A stretch of DNA of 48,013 nt, from NCBI RefSeq assembly GCF_002869965.1, contig NZ_PEBS01000045.1, forward strand, positions 1 through 48,013. The letters run 5' to 3'. This stretch comes from Janthinobacterium sp. ROICE36. GTDB lineage: Bacteria > Pseudomonadota > Gammaproteobacteria > Burkholderiales > Burkholderiaceae_D. A program made the translations under genes and the position numbers. The notes under the pieces were generated by a model. It did not search any database. It was given only the letters and a program-made list of their open reading frames with translations, and was not told the DNA's origin. Positions 25,765-34,493 of the stretch are shown one piece after another (position 1 is the stretch's first letter; each line of letters starts with the position of its first letter).

Positions 25765-26379
25765 TTATTTGCCGAAGTTGACGGTTGGCGCGGTCGAGAT
25801 GGCTTTTTCATTTTCCACCGTGAACGACGGCTTGACCTTGTAGCCGAAGACCATGGCCGTCAAGTTGTTCGGGAAGCTGCGCGCATGCACGTTGTAATCC
25901 TGCACGGCAACGATGTAACGCTGACGCGCCACGGTGATGCGGTTTTCCGTGCCTTCCAACTGCGACTGCAAGTCGCGAAAACTCGTGTCGGCCTTCAAGT
26001 CCGGGTATTTCTCGGACACCACCATCAAACGCGACAGGGCCGACGACAACTGCCCCTGCACTTGCTGGAATTTCTCGAAGGCGGCCGGGTCGTTCAGCAC
26101 TTCGGGCGTGATCTGGAAACTGGTGGCGGCAGCGCGCGCCTTGGTCACCGCTTCCAGCGTTTCGCGCTCGTGCGTGGCATAGCCCTTGACGGTGTTCACC
26201 AGGTTGGGGATCAGGTCGGCGCGGCGCTGGTACTGGTTGACCACTTCGCCCCAGGCGGCCTTGGTGGCTTCGTCCTTGCTCTGGAAGTCGTTGTAGCCGC
26301 AGCCCGTCAGGATGCCGGCCAGGACTGTGACGCTCAGCGCCAGGCGCAGCCATTTGGTGAGTTGATTGGTGATGTGCAT
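25765..26379 (-). CDS. lemA: LemA family lipoprotein
   Basis: A 204-residue protein. ATG at 26379 gives a lipoprotein signal with lipobox LTGC (TVLAGILTGCGYNDFQ). The conserved LemA core follows: AAWGEVVNQYQRRADLIPNLVNTVKGYATHERETLEAVTKARA contains the N-Q-Y-x-R-R-x-D-L-I-P-N-L-V signature. The C-terminus keeps the coiled helices with RYIVAVQDYNVHARSFPNNL. LemA proteins are anchored helical bundles of poorly known function, often coded with TPM proteins as here. It is the first gene of the unit, divergent from pyrF with 166 bp between. Confidence 0.92.
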   Translation of the reverse strand: MHITNQLTKWLRLALSVTVLAGILTGCGYNDFQSKDEATKAAWGEVVNQYQRRADLIPNLVNTVKGYATHERETLEAVTKARAAATSFQITPEVLNDPAAFEKFQQVQGQLSSALSRLMVVSEKYPDLKADTSFRDLQSQLEGTENRITVARQRYIVAVQDYNVHARSFPNNLTAMVFGYKVKPSFTVENEKAISTAPTVNFGK

Positions 26380-26545
26380 GATGGATTCCGTGCGTAATGG
26401 GGGAGGTGAGGCAAATATACCTGAAACGGCCCGGGATGTCGGTTTAATAAGCGCTGGCCGCCACCCCTGGCTGCCTTGGCACGCCGTGGCAACCCTGCGC
26501 CGCGTTACAATACGGGGTTTGCAACTGAAGATAAGAAGGTGTGCC

Positions 26546-27370
26546 GTGAATTTCATCAATAAATTATCCGCCGCGTGGACGGCCAATAATTCCCTGCTGT
26601 GCGTGGGCCTGGACCCCGACCTGGCGAAACTGCCGGCCGAATTGCGCGATCTGCCCGATGGAATCACCACCTTTTGCACGCGCATCATCGACGCCACGGC
26701 CGACCTGGCCTGCGCCTTCAAGCCGCAGATCGCGTATTTCGGCGCGCTGGGCGCGGAAAAGCAGCTGGAAGACATCTGCCGCTACGTGCGCGAACATTAT
26801 CCGCACATCCCCCTGATCCTCGATGCGAAACGGGGCGACATCGGCGCCACGGCCACGCAATACGCGCGCGAAGCGTTCGAGCGCTACGGCGCCGACGCCG
26901 TCACCGTGAACCCCTACATGGGCGAGGACTCGCTCGACCCCTACCTGGCGTGGAAGGACCGCGGCGTGATCATCCTGTGCCGCACCTCGAATCCGGGCGG
27001 CTCGGACCTGCAATTCCTCGACACGGACGGCGTGCCCCTGTACCAGCGCGTGGCGCGCCTGGTGGCCGAGAAATGGAACAAGAACGGCCAGTGCGCGCTC
27101 GTCGTCGGCGCCACCTTCCCTGAAGAACTGGCGCAAGTGCGCGCCATCGTGGGCGACATGCCGCTGCTGGTGCCCGGCATCGGCGCCCAGGGAGGCGACA
27201 TCGCCGCCACCGTCGGCGCGGGCCAGACGGCGAACGGCATGGGCATGATGATCAGCTCTTCGCGCGCCATCATCTACGCCACGCCGCAAGCGGGCGAAGA
27301 TTTCGCCGACGCGGCGCGCCGCGTGGCGATCGAAACGCGCGATGCGATCAATCAATATAGAGCTGTTTAA
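26546..27370 (+). CDS. pyrF: Orotidine 5'-phosphate decarboxylase, type 2
   Basis: A 274-residue enzyme starting at GTG 26546. It converts OMP to UMP, the last step of de novo pyrimidine synthesis. The active-site motif DAKRGDIGATA (around residue 95) and the long form typical of the second PyrF subfamily (mycobacteria, beta-proteobacteria, Myxococcus) are present. The substrate-binding VGATFPEEL and VPGIGAQGGD segments are also there. A longer in-frame extension to 26366 is open but would run through the lemA promoter and lacks a ribosome site. Monocistronic, ending in a bidirectional terminator. Confidence 0.95.
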   Translation: MNFINKLSAAWTANNSLLCVGLDPDLAKLPAELRDLPDGITTFCTRIIDATADLACAFKPQIAYFGALGAEKQLEDICRYVREHYPHIPLILDAKRGDIGATATQYAREAFERYGADAVTVNPYMGEDSLDPYLAWKDRGVIILCRTSNPGGSDLQFLDTDGVPLYQRVARLVAEKWNKNGQCALVVGATFPEELAQVRAIVGDMPLLVPGIGAQGGDIAATVGAGQTANGMGMMISSSRAIIYATPQAGEDFADAARRVAIETRDAINQYRAV

Positions 27371-27379
27371 GTCTATTGC

Positions 27380-27413
27380 ATGAAAAATGCCGGGCTAGCC
27401 CCGCATTTTTCAT
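27380..27413. terminator. Bidirectional terminator between pyrF and sbcB
   Basis: Stem ATGAAAAATGC (27380-27390) with GCATTTTTCAT (27403-27413), extended inward by CGGG/CCC pairing. It abuts the sbcB stop at 27414 and provides U-rich ends in both directions. Confidence 0.85.
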
Positions 27414-28862
27414 TTAGTCGCGCTGCGGGGCGACGATCTCCGCGTAATCGTACAGTTCGCCAAGAATCTCTTCCCCCCGCTCATCGACGGACTCCGACAG
27501 CACGTCGATTTCCGTAAACAGCATCTCGATGGTGCGGGCGCCGCCGTCGCCGTCGAACAAGCGGGCGGCGCGGTGTTGTTCCCAGCGCAGGCTTTCCGCT
27601 TCGCTCAGGGTATGCGGGAAATTGCGGGCGCGGTAGCGGAACAGCAGTTCCTGCAAGCGTTCATCGGCAAACGACGGGCGGGCCGTGGCCAGCCTGGCTG
27701 GCGTGTCGCGGCGCAGCGATTCGAGCAGGCGGCGGTCGTCGTTGCTGACGAAACCGTTGTACAAATCCTCATCCACATCCAGCGCGACATGCGCGCCCGG
27801 GCGCTGGAAGACTTCGGCCCAGATGGCATCCATGTTCGGCGCCGTGGCGGCCAGCTGGGCGTTGACCTTCGCCGCGTCCAGATCGATGCCCCATTGCGCG
27901 GCCATGGCGGGCGACAGGGTTTTCAAGTTGCCGACCAGCATGGGCGACTTGTTCAGGTGCACGCTTTTGACGGGCAGGCGCGTCATGCCCTCGGGCATGG
28001 CATCGTTGCGTGTGAACAGACGCGTGCGGATGGTGTCGGCGTCCAGCGTGAACAATTCGCGCGGGTCGTAGGCGCAATCCCAGACGAGGATTTCATTTTT
28101 GTTGCTCGGGTGCGTGGCCAGCGGCCAGACGATGCCCAGGCAGCCCCGTTCGGCCGGGAACATGCCGGACACGTGCAGGAAGGGCTGGCGCTCGCTGGCG
28201 GCCAGGTGCATGCCCATTTCGCTGGCGACCCTGTCTTTCTTGTGCAGGGCCAGGCAGAACTCGAACAGTTTCGGCTGTTTTTCGCGGATCAGGCGGGCCA
28301 GGGCGATGGTGGCGCGTACGTCGGACAGCGCATCATGCGCCGCTTCGTGGGCCAGGCCATTGGCCTTGCTCAGGTGTTCCAGTTTGAAGCTGGTCTGGCC
28401 ATCGTCGCGCTTCGGCCATTGAATGCCTTCCGGGCGCAGCGCGTGCGTCATGCGCACCACGTCGAGGATGTCCCAGCGGCCGCAATGGTTTTTCCATTCG
28501 CGCGCATACGGGTCGATCAGGTTGCGCCAGAACAGGAAACGCGTGACTTCATCGTCGAAACGGATGGTGTTGTAGCCCACGCCGATGGTGCCCGGTTCCG
28601 AAAAGGCCGCTTCGATGGTGGCGGCGAACTGGTGTTCGGGCACGCCCAGCTGCAAGCACTGCTGCGGCGTGATGCCCGTGATCAGGCACGCTTGCGGGTC
28701 GGGCAGGAAATCATTGGCAGGCTGACAATACAGCATGATGGGCTCGCCGATTTCGTTGAGTTCGGCATCCGTGCGGATTGCGGCGAACTGGGCCGGGCGG
28801 TCGCGGCGCGGCTGGGCGCCAAAGGTTTCGTAGTCGTGCCAAAGGAAAGTCTGGGTAGTCAT
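27414..28862 (-). CDS. sbcB: Exodeoxyribonuclease I
   Basis: A 482-residue protein of the usual ExoI length (E. coli 475). It is a DEDD-family 3'-5' exonuclease acting on single-stranded DNA. Motif Exo I is FLWHDYETFGAQPRRDRPAQ (catalytic D10 and E12), Exo II lies in GVGYNTIRFDDEV, and Exo III is HEAAHDALSDVRATIALARL. The C-terminal part has the ExoI-specific SH3-like and helical domains (YRARNFPHTLSEAE). The enzyme supports recombination and mismatch repair. Single gene. Confidence 0.96.
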   Translation of the reverse strand: MTTQTFLWHDYETFGAQPRRDRPAQFAAIRTDAELNEIGEPIMLYCQPANDFLPDPQACLITGITPQQCLQLGVPEHQFAATIEAAFSEPGTIGVGYNTIRFDDEVTRFLFWRNLIDPYAREWKNHCGRWDILDVVRMTHALRPEGIQWPKRDDGQTSFKLEHLSKANGLAHEAAHDALSDVRATIALARLIREKQPKLFEFCLALHKKDRVASEMGMHLAASERQPFLHVSGMFPAERGCLGIVWPLATHPSNKNEILVWDCAYDPRELFTLDADTIRTRLFTRNDAMPEGMTRLPVKSVHLNKSPMLVGNLKTLSPAMAAQWGIDLDAAKVNAQLAATAPNMDAIWAEVFQRPGAHVALDVDEDLYNGFVSNDDRRLLESLRRDTPARLATARPSFADERLQELLFRYRARNFPHTLSEAESLRWEQHRAARLFDGDGGARTIEMLFTEIDVLSESVDERGEEILGELYDYAEIVAPQRD

Positions 28863-29008
28863 TGATGGTCGTTGCTTAATTGGTTATCTGGGCCGCTCAA
28901 AGAGTCGCTGCTACAGTTTTCTGAAAACCTGCCGATACTACACGAGAGGAAGGTCATCATTGCGTTTCCCGCATGGTGGCATACATTGCCCGTTCAAGGA
29001 GGCCTATC

Positions 29009-29638
29009 GTGTCAATTCCCATCGCCGCTAGCGGCAATTCCACCCCTTCCGTGACATCCGTCAGTACGGGCGTTGCCGGCAAGGACGATAAAGTTCAGCA
29101 AAAGGGCGGCATCAACGCTGAAATGAGCGTGAACGACCGCAGCAAGCTGCAGTTGAACGCTTCCATCATGCAGGCGTCGTTGAACGTCTCGATCGGTTCG
29201 GAAAACGAGCCGCTGGCGCTGCTCTACAAGACGGCCATCACCAACATCAATGAAGCCCTGAAGGGCCAGTACGGTGAAGATGCGATCCAGAACGCCGCGT
29301 CGCAGGACAACAGCGCCGAAGCGACGGCGAGCCGCATCGTATCGCTGTCGACGGGTTTTTTTGACGCCTACAAGAAACAGAATCCCGGCCTGGACGACGA
29401 TACGGCGCTGAGCAAGTTCATGGATACCATCAGTGGCGGCATGGAAAAAGGCTTCAAGGAAGCGCGCGATATTTTGGGCGGCTTGAAAGTGCTGAATGGC
29501 GATATCGTCGGCAATATCGACAAGACGTACGAGCTGGTGCAGAAGGGCTACGCGGATTTCATCGCCGCGCACAGCAGCAAGAAGGAGGATGCCGCCAAGC
29601 CGGATGCGGCCAAGCCGGTTGACAGCAAGGCTGCCTGA
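29009..29638 (+). CDS. DUF5610 domain protein
   Basis: A 209-residue protein starting at GTG 29009, placed 8 nt after a perfect AAGGAGG; earlier in-frame starts lack one. The N-terminal third is low-complexity Ser/Thr. The rest matches DUF5610 as I know it: LLYKTAITNINEALKGQYGE, ATASRIVSLSTGFFDAYKKQNPG and FKEARDILGGLKVLNGDIVGNIDKTYELVQKG. The end is a Lys/Ala-rich tail. No signal peptide. DUF5610 proteins are of unknown function and often stand alone, as here. The stop lies one base from the end of the convergent GGDEF gene. Confidence 0.75.
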   Translation: MSIPIAASGNSTPSVTSVSTGVAGKDDKVQQKGGINAEMSVNDRSKLQLNASIMQASLNVSIGSENEPLALLYKTAITNINEALKGQYGEDAIQNAASQDNSAEATASRIVSLSTGFFDAYKKQNPGLDDDTALSKFMDTISGGMEKGFKEARDILGGLKVLNGDIVGNIDKTYELVQKGYADFIAAHSSKKEDAAKPDAAKPVDSKAA

Positions 29639-29639
29639 G

Positions 29640-30632
29640 CTACAGCATGACCCTGTTGCGGCCCGATGCCTTTGCCCTGTAAAGGGCCGCATCGGCCGCC
29701 GCGATCAACGCTTCGTCGTCCTGTTCCGCCGCCAGGCTGGCCACGCCGAAGGAACCTGTGATGTGCGGCAGCGCGCTGCGCATGTCGGCGAAAATGACGG
29801 CTTGCTGCATGCGCTCGCACAAGCGCTCGGCGACCCGCAGTGCCACGTTTTCGCTAGTGTCGGGCAAGATCACCATCATTTCCTCGCCACCATAGCGCAC
29901 GGCAAAATCCGTCGGTCGCAGGGCCGCGCCCAGCACTTGCGCGGCGATGCGTAATGCCTGGTCGCCCGCCTGGTGGCCGTGGGTGTCGTTGAAACGCTTG
30001 AAATGGTCGAGGTCTATCATCACCAGCGACAGCGGTGAGCTGCTGGCGTGGGCGGTGATGATCATGTTCGGCAGTAAATCGGTCAGCCAGGCGCGATTGT
30101 ACAAGCCCGTCAGGCTGTCGACCATCGATAGCTGGCGGTAGAATTCGCCCAGTTTCTGCCGCCGGCGCAGCAGGGCATTGGCGGCGCGGATGCGGAAAGA
30201 CAGCAGCCGCAGCAGGTTGCGTGCCAGGCCGTTCGATTGCTCGATCAATTCCCAGACGACGGCCGCATCGATTACCAGCAAGTCGGTTTCTTCCAGGGCG
30301 GAAATGGCGGCCAGGTTGCTCGCTTCATCGAGCACCGATTGTTCGCCCACGCTTTCGCCGGGCAAGACCTTGCTGACGGTGCCGTCATCCATGCCCGTGT
30401 GGGTGTCGGCGGCCACGGCCAGCGAGCCGCGCAAAACGATGTACAGGCTGGCACCTTGCGTGTCGGCAATCGCTTCGCCCGCTTCGAGGCGCATGACGGG
30501 GCAGGGCGCCAGCATGGCGGCCGTGTGGCTGTCCGCAGCATCGCTGAATAGCTGTAAATCACCGATGTTGCAGCCTGAAGCGCCGAAGTTGCCGATCTGT
30601 TCCACAATCACACTTTCAAAAAGCCGGCGCAC
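29640..30632 (-). CDS. Diguanylate cyclase with cyclic-nucleotide-binding sensor domain
   Basis: A 330-residue soluble protein. Residues about 40-135 form a Crp-type cNMP-binding fold (MRLEAGEAIADTQGASLYIVLRGSLAV, then PGESVGEQSVLDE). A linker helix leads to a GGDEF domain (DSLTGLYNRAWL at 172-183, MIDLDHFKRFND, HQAGDQALR). The catalytic signature is GGEEM at 248-252, a tolerated variant of GGEEF. A product-inhibition site RPTD (239-242) stands exactly five residues before it. Synthesis of c-di-GMP gated by a ligand is likely. It is not known whether that ligand is cAMP; the phosphate-binding Arg of true cAMP sites is not obvious. Confidence 0.88.
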   Translation of the reverse strand: MRRLFESVIVEQIGNFGASGCNIGDLQLFSDAADSHTAAMLAPCPVMRLEAGEAIADTQGASLYIVLRGSLAVAADTHTGMDDGTVSKVLPGESVGEQSVLDEASNLAAISALEETDLLVIDAAVVWELIEQSNGLARNLLRLLSFRIRAANALLRRRQKLGEFYRQLSMVDSLTGLYNRAWLTDLLPNMIITAHASSSPLSLVMIDLDHFKRFNDTHGHQAGDQALRIAAQVLGAALRPTDFAVRYGGEEMMVILPDTSENVALRVAERLCERMQQAVIFADMRSALPHITGSFGVASLAAEQDDEALIAAADAALYRAKASGRNRVML

Positions 30633-30813
30633 GAGCAGGGGGCCGGTAGCTTCATGATAGCGTAAAGCGGCCTTGGCTGTAACGGCAAAAGCTTGCTTGA
30701 TGTCACTTACTGTGAGAAATGCGACAATTATTTCATTGCTGTGTTAATCATTTAAAATGCTTGATATTTTAGTATTGATATTGCCGCGCGCGAAAGGCGG
30801 GCCGGATGTGCAA

Positions 30814-30835
30814 AGGCAGCCTTGAACGGCTGCCT
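30814..30835. terminator. Hairpin at the end of hpf
   Basis: Stem AGGCAGCC/GGCTGCCT (30814-30821 with 30828-30835), loop TTGAAC. It lies 30 bp after the hpf stop. The T-tract on the minus strand is only three bases, so termination may be incomplete. Confidence 0.5.
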
Positions 30836-30864
30836 CAGTCTCTGGAAATCCTGCGGGAGGGGAA

Positions 30865-31242
30865 TTACTCGGCGGTTTCTTCCGCTTCGGTCGTATCGAT
30901 CACGGCATTCTTGCCAGTGGCGTGGCGCTTGCTGTCTTGCAGGCGGCCCAGGGCACTATCGATGGCGCGTTTCAGCTTGTCGGTGGCGCCGGAAACGGAT
31001 TGATGCACGGTAGCGTTCTGTTCGGTCACGGCAATCGGTTGATAGCCAGCAACGCGTGCCTCCATGACGCAGCGAATATCGTCGGCGCCGCCTTTCTGGC
31101 CATTCGTGTCGCTGATATGGACTTCAATGCGGGTCAGGTTCTCGCGGAAGCGGCTCAGTGCGCTTTCAAGTACGGATTGCACATGTTCGTTCAGTCCAGC
31201 GGTGTTGGCGATGGTGCTGTCGGTATGAATATTGATTTGCAT
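30865..31242 (-). CDS. hpf: Ribosome hibernation/S30AE family factor (HPF/RaiA-like)
   Basis: A 125-residue protein with one S30AE domain: MQINIHTDSTIANTAGLNEH at the start, RFRENLTRIEVHISD, then HQSVSGATDKLKRAIDSALGR. It lacks the C-terminal dimerisation domain of long HPF, so it is a short form with an acidic tail (DTTEAEETAE). Such proteins bind the 30S decoding site during stationary phase and stabilise idle ribosomes. The gene has its own promoter-like site and a structured 5' leader with a run of eight U just before the ribosome site. Confidence 0.85.
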   Translation of the reverse strand: MQINIHTDSTIANTAGLNEHVQSVLESALSRFRENLTRIEVHISDTNGQKGGADDIRCVMEARVAGYQPIAVTEQNATVHQSVSGATDKLKRAIDSALGRLQDSKRHATGKNAVIDTTEAEETAE

Positions 31243-31360
31243 ATGCTTACTCCTGTCAATTCAAAAAAAACCCATCTCAGGCATGCTGCGGCCTGGTTGC
31301 TGCCTCATGCACATGACCTCGTGCATGGAACTTATCTTACTCCAGTTTCCACAATTTCAA
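31243..31360 (-). promoter_or_regulatory. hpf: Promoter and structured leader of hpf
   Basis: On the minus strand TTGAAA (31360-31355) and AGATAA (31337-31332) are 17 bp apart, a good sigma-70 spacing. The predicted RNA begins near 31325 with a perfect 7-bp hairpin CATGCAC/GTGCATG (31327-31321 with 31312-31306). A second stem CAGGC/GCCTG (31295-31291 with 31282-31278) follows, then eight U (31270-31263), then AGGAG before the start codon. The hairpin followed by U8 resembles an attenuator. This is inference from structure only. Confidence 0.4.
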
Positions 31361-31436
31361 GGGGTCTGCACGATTAAGATGGGCTTAACCCTTCAGCCAG
31401 GTCAAGTTTCCCTGCGGAATTCTTTTGCCCCGCTGC

Positions 31437-32102
31437 TTAGCCATTGATCAGGCCGGCGGCGATATTGATCGACAGCCCCAGCACGACCAGGTTGAAGAAA
31501 AAGCTCAGCACGGATTGCCCCAGCACGATCTGCCGCATCATGCGCGTTTGCACGCAAACGTCCGAGGTTTGCACGGCCACGGCGATGGTGAAGGCGAAAT
31601 ATAAAAAATCCCAGTAATCGGGTTCTTGCTCGCCGTCGGGAAATTTCAGGGGGCGTAGCGCAGGGTCGGCCCGGTAATATAGATGGGCATAGTGAAAGCA
31701 GAACAGGGTGCCGACGAGAAACCAGGAGCCGACCAGGGTGAGGATCGTCAAACCGTAGTGCAGCGCGCGTTCGTCCGGCGCCATGTCCTTCATCGAGGAC
31801 AGCTGCGAGACGATGGCCACCAGGCTCATCACGGATGCGACGGACAGGGCCGACAGGACCGTGGCGGCCCGTTCATCCTGGCGCGCCGCCGTCGCCTTCA
31901 CCTTGTGATGGTTGGCGCGCATCATCATCCAGGCCATCGTCGCCAGGTAGAACCAGACGGCGACGTTCCACGCCGTCAGCAAACGCGTCATCTGTTGCCA
32001 TGCTGCGGGCAGCAGCAGGCCGGCCGCCACGCCGATGGCCGTGGCCATGCTCAGGTGGGGGCGGCTGCGGATGAAGCCGTGCAAGGGAAACGTGATTTTC
32101 AT
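31437..32102 (-). CDS. DUF1345 membrane protein
   Basis: A 221-residue protein with about five to six membrane helices. Family hallmarks are MMRANHHKVKATAARQDE near residue 60 and FCFHYAHLYYRADPALRPLKFP with PDYWDFLYFAFTIAVAVQTSDV in the C-terminal half. DUF1345 proteins are found across Proteobacteria; the function is unknown. The gene precedes the MFS exporter's stop by 38 bp on the same strand, so it may be the second gene of a two-gene unit. Confidence 0.85.
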   Translation of the reverse strand: MKITFPLHGFIRSRPHLSMATAIGVAAGLLLPAAWQQMTRLLTAWNVAVWFYLATMAWMMMRANHHKVKATAARQDERAATVLSALSVASVMSLVAIVSQLSSMKDMAPDERALHYGLTILTLVGSWFLVGTLFCFHYAHLYYRADPALRPLKFPDGEQEPDYWDFLYFAFTIAVAVQTSDVCVQTRMMRQIVLGQSVLSFFFNLVVLGLSINIAAGLING

Positions 32103-32140
32103 GGTGCAAAGTGGTCAATGGCAATAGCGCATCTTAGCTC

Positions 32141-33391
32141 TTAGTGTGCGCTCGCGGTGGTCGTTCTGGCGGCCGCTTCCTTCTCGTGGTGGGGGAAGCG
32201 GTCCATGCGCGACAGCACGGGGAATAGCACGGCCCAGATGCCCGTCACGGCCAGGGTGGCGGCACCGCCGAAGAGGACGGCGCGCACCAGGCCGAACCAG
32301 CCGGCCGTCAAGCCCGATTCGAATTCGCCCAGTTCGTTCGAGGCGCCGATGAAGACGGCATTCACGGCGCTGACCCGGCCGCGGATCTCGTCGGGCGTCT
32401 CGAACTGCACCAGCAAGTGGCGGATATAGACGCTGACCATGTCGCCGGCGCCCATCAGGAACAGCGCCGCCAGCGCCAGCGGGAAATAGCTGGTGCTGCC
32501 CAGCACCAGGGTGCCCAGGCCGAAGACGGCCACGCCGCCGAACATCCAGGCGCCCACGCGGCGCGTGATGGGAAAGATGGCCAGCGCGATCGAGCACAGG
32601 GCGGCGCCGGCGCCTGGCGCCGTGCGCAGCAGGCCCAGGCCGCTGGGGCCGATATGCAGCACGTCATGCGCGAGCGCCGGCAACAGGGCCGTCGCACCGC
32701 CGAACAGCACGGCAAACAGGTCGAGCGAAATGGCGCCCAGCACGATGGGTTTCGACCAGACGAAGCGCAAGCCTTCGAGCAGGGTGTGCCAGCTGACGGG
32801 TTCGCGTTTTACTACTTGCGGCGCGGGCGTGGTGGCGCGCATCAGCAAGACGGACGCGACCAGCAGCGCAGACGAGATCAAATACACCACCTTGGGGCCG
32901 AAGTAATACAGCAAGCCACCCAGGGTAGGCCCCAGGATGATGGCTACATGCGAGCTCGAGGAGCTGAGCGCGACGGCGCGGCTGAAGTGTTGTGTGGGCA
33001 CCATGTTGACCAGCACGGCTTGCGTGGCCGGCATCATGAAGGCGCGCGCGCTGCCGAACAGCACCAGCACGGCAAACACGGGCCAGACGATGGAAATATT
33101 GCTTAACGTAAACGCCAACAGGGCCAGCGCGCAGGCCAGCTGCGCCGCCAGGCACCAGGCGATGATGTTGCGGCGGTTGTAGCGGTCGGCAACGTGGCCG
33201 GCCGGCAAGATCAGCACGAGGAAGGGCGCGAATTGCGCCAGGCCGATCAAGCCCAGGTCGAACAGGCTGCCCGTGATCTGGTACACCTGCCAGCCGATGG
33301 CCACGCTTTGCATCTGCACGGCCACCGTGCCCAGCACGCGGGCGGACAAGTAAAAAGCAAAATTGCGGTGACGCAGGATGGCGAAGGACAT
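32141..33391 (-). CDS. MFS transporter (EntS/DHA3-type exporter)
   Basis: A 416-residue, 12-helix protein. I start at ATG 33391 because it gives the typical short N-terminus (MSFAILRHRNFAFYLSARVL); the upstream open frame overlaps the next gene. Motif A appears as LPAGHVADRYNRRNIIA, where ADRYNRR is diagnostic. The second half keeps GDMVSVYIRHLLVQFETPDEIRGRVSAVNAVFIGASNELGEFE, whose R-G-R-V-S-A-V-N-x-x-F-I-G-A-S-N-E-L-G-E-F-E pattern is the mark of the EntS/YqgE-like DHA3 group. This group exports siderophores, macrolides or is orphan. No siderophore genes lie nearby. Confidence 0.87.
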   Translation of the reverse strand: MSFAILRHRNFAFYLSARVLGTVAVQMQSVAIGWQVYQITGSLFDLGLIGLAQFAPFLVLILPAGHVADRYNRRNIIAWCLAAQLACALALLAFTLSNISIVWPVFAVLVLFGSARAFMMPATQAVLVNMVPTQHFSRAVALSSSSSHVAIILGPTLGGLLYYFGPKVVYLISSALLVASVLLMRATTPAPQVVKREPVSWHTLLEGLRFVWSKPIVLGAISLDLFAVLFGGATALLPALAHDVLHIGPSGLGLLRTAPGAGAALCSIALAIFPITRRVGAWMFGGVAVFGLGTLVLGSTSYFPLALAALFLMGAGDMVSVYIRHLLVQFETPDEIRGRVSAVNAVFIGASNELGEFESGLTAGWFGLVRAVLFGGAATLAVTGIWAVLFPVLSRMDRFPHHEKEAAARTTTASAH

Positions 33392-33467
33392 GAGATTTCC
33401 AGGGAACGGCGGGGTGGAGCGGTGGCAGCAGCAGATGCCGCGCCAGCAGCACGCGCTGTCTGGATGC

Positions 33468-34493
33468 TTACTTGGCCAGGTCGGCTTCCGTGGTGAAGGC
33501 GTCCGCGTAGAACTCGTCGGCTGGAAGTTGACACAATTGCACGAAATCGCGGTTGGCCGACTCGACGACGATGGGTGCGCCGCAGGCATACACTTGATAA
33601 GCGGACATATCCGGCAAATCGGCCATGACAGCCTGGTGCACGAAGCCCGTGCGGCCGCTCCAGGCGTCTTCCGGCAAGGCTTCCGACACGACGGGCACAT
33701 AAGTGAACTGTGGCAAGTCGGCGGCCCACTGGCGGCACAGCGCATCCATGTACAGGTCGTGCGGACGGCGCGCGCCCCAGTACAGGGTGATCGGGCGCTG
33801 TGATTGCTCGTTGATCATGTGCTCGACGATGGCTTTCAAGGGGGCAAAGCCAGTGCCCGAGGCCAGCAGCACGACGGGCTTGTCGGAATCTTCGCGCAGG
33901 AAGAAGGTGCCCATCGGGCCCTCGAAGCGCAGGATGTCGCGCTCTTTCATGCTGCCGAACACCTGGTCGGTGAACAGGCCGCCCGGCATGTGGCGGATGT
34001 GCAGGCTCACGGGGCCACCGTCGACGGGGGCGCTGGCCATGCTGTAGCTGCGGCGCTTGTTGTCGCGCAGCATGATTTCGATATACTGTCCGGCGCGGTA
34101 GTGCAGGCGCTCGCTGGCCGGCAATTGCAAGGTCAGCACGACGACGTCGGGCGCGACCTTTTCAATCGTGGTCACGCGCGACGGCATTTTCTTGATCGGG
34201 TAGTCGCTGTTGCCCGCCACTTCGCGCGCCTGCACCACCAGGTCGCCCTGGGGCACGGCACAGCACAGCAGCGAGTAGCCGGCGGCCGCTTCATCTTCCG
34301 TCAGGGAACGGGCCTGATATGGCTTATGCTGTACGCTGCCGGACACGATCTTGCCCTTGCAAGAGCTGCAGGCGCCGCTCTTGCAGCTATACGGCAAGCC
34401 CACGCCGGCGCGGATCGCTGCCGACAGGACGGTTTCATCCGCTTCACAGCTGAATTGGTGGCCGCTGGGCTGAACAGTAATTTGAAAAGTCAT
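33468..34493 (-). CDS. Ferredoxin-NAD(P)H reductase, CDP-6-deoxyglucoseen reductase type
   Basis: A 341-residue fusion. The N-terminal plant-type [2Fe-2S] ferredoxin has Cys ligands in CKSGACSSC (37-45) and a fourth in SLLCCAV (about 77). A ferredoxin-reductase module follows: FAD motif RRSYSMAS near 147, then MPGGLFTDQVF, and the NAD(P)-binding part with LLASGTGFAPLKAIVEHM and VYACGAP near the C-terminus. The layout is that of AscD/RfbI and of phenol or toluene monooxygenase reductases. In beta-proteobacteria it is usually a stand-alone gene annotated as CDP-6-deoxy-delta-3,4-glucoseen reductase, without proven substrate. Its start is 12 bp from the divergent epimerase gene. Confidence 0.9.
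   Translation of the reverse strand: MTFQITVQPSGHQFSCEADETVLSAAIRAGVGLPYSCKSGACSSCKGKIVSGSVQHKPYQARSLTEDEAAAGYSLLCCAVPQGDLVVQAREVAGNSDYPIKKMPSRVTTIEKVAPDVVVLTLQLPASERLHYRAGQYIEIMLRDNKRRSYSMASAPVDGGPVSLHIRHMPGGLFTDQVFGSMKERDILRFEGPMGTFFLREDSDKPVVLLASGTGFAPLKAIVEHMINEQSQRPITLYWGARRPHDLYMDALCRQWAADLPQFTYVPVVSEALPEDAWSGRTGFVHQAVMADLPDMSAYQVYACGAPIVVESANRDFVQLCQLPADEFYADAFTTEADLAK

Noticed and set aside
27573..28865. A 430-codon open frame on the + strand across sbcB
   Set aside because: It is antisense to a clear exonuclease I gene, has no ribosome site and arises from the high third-position GC of the real gene.
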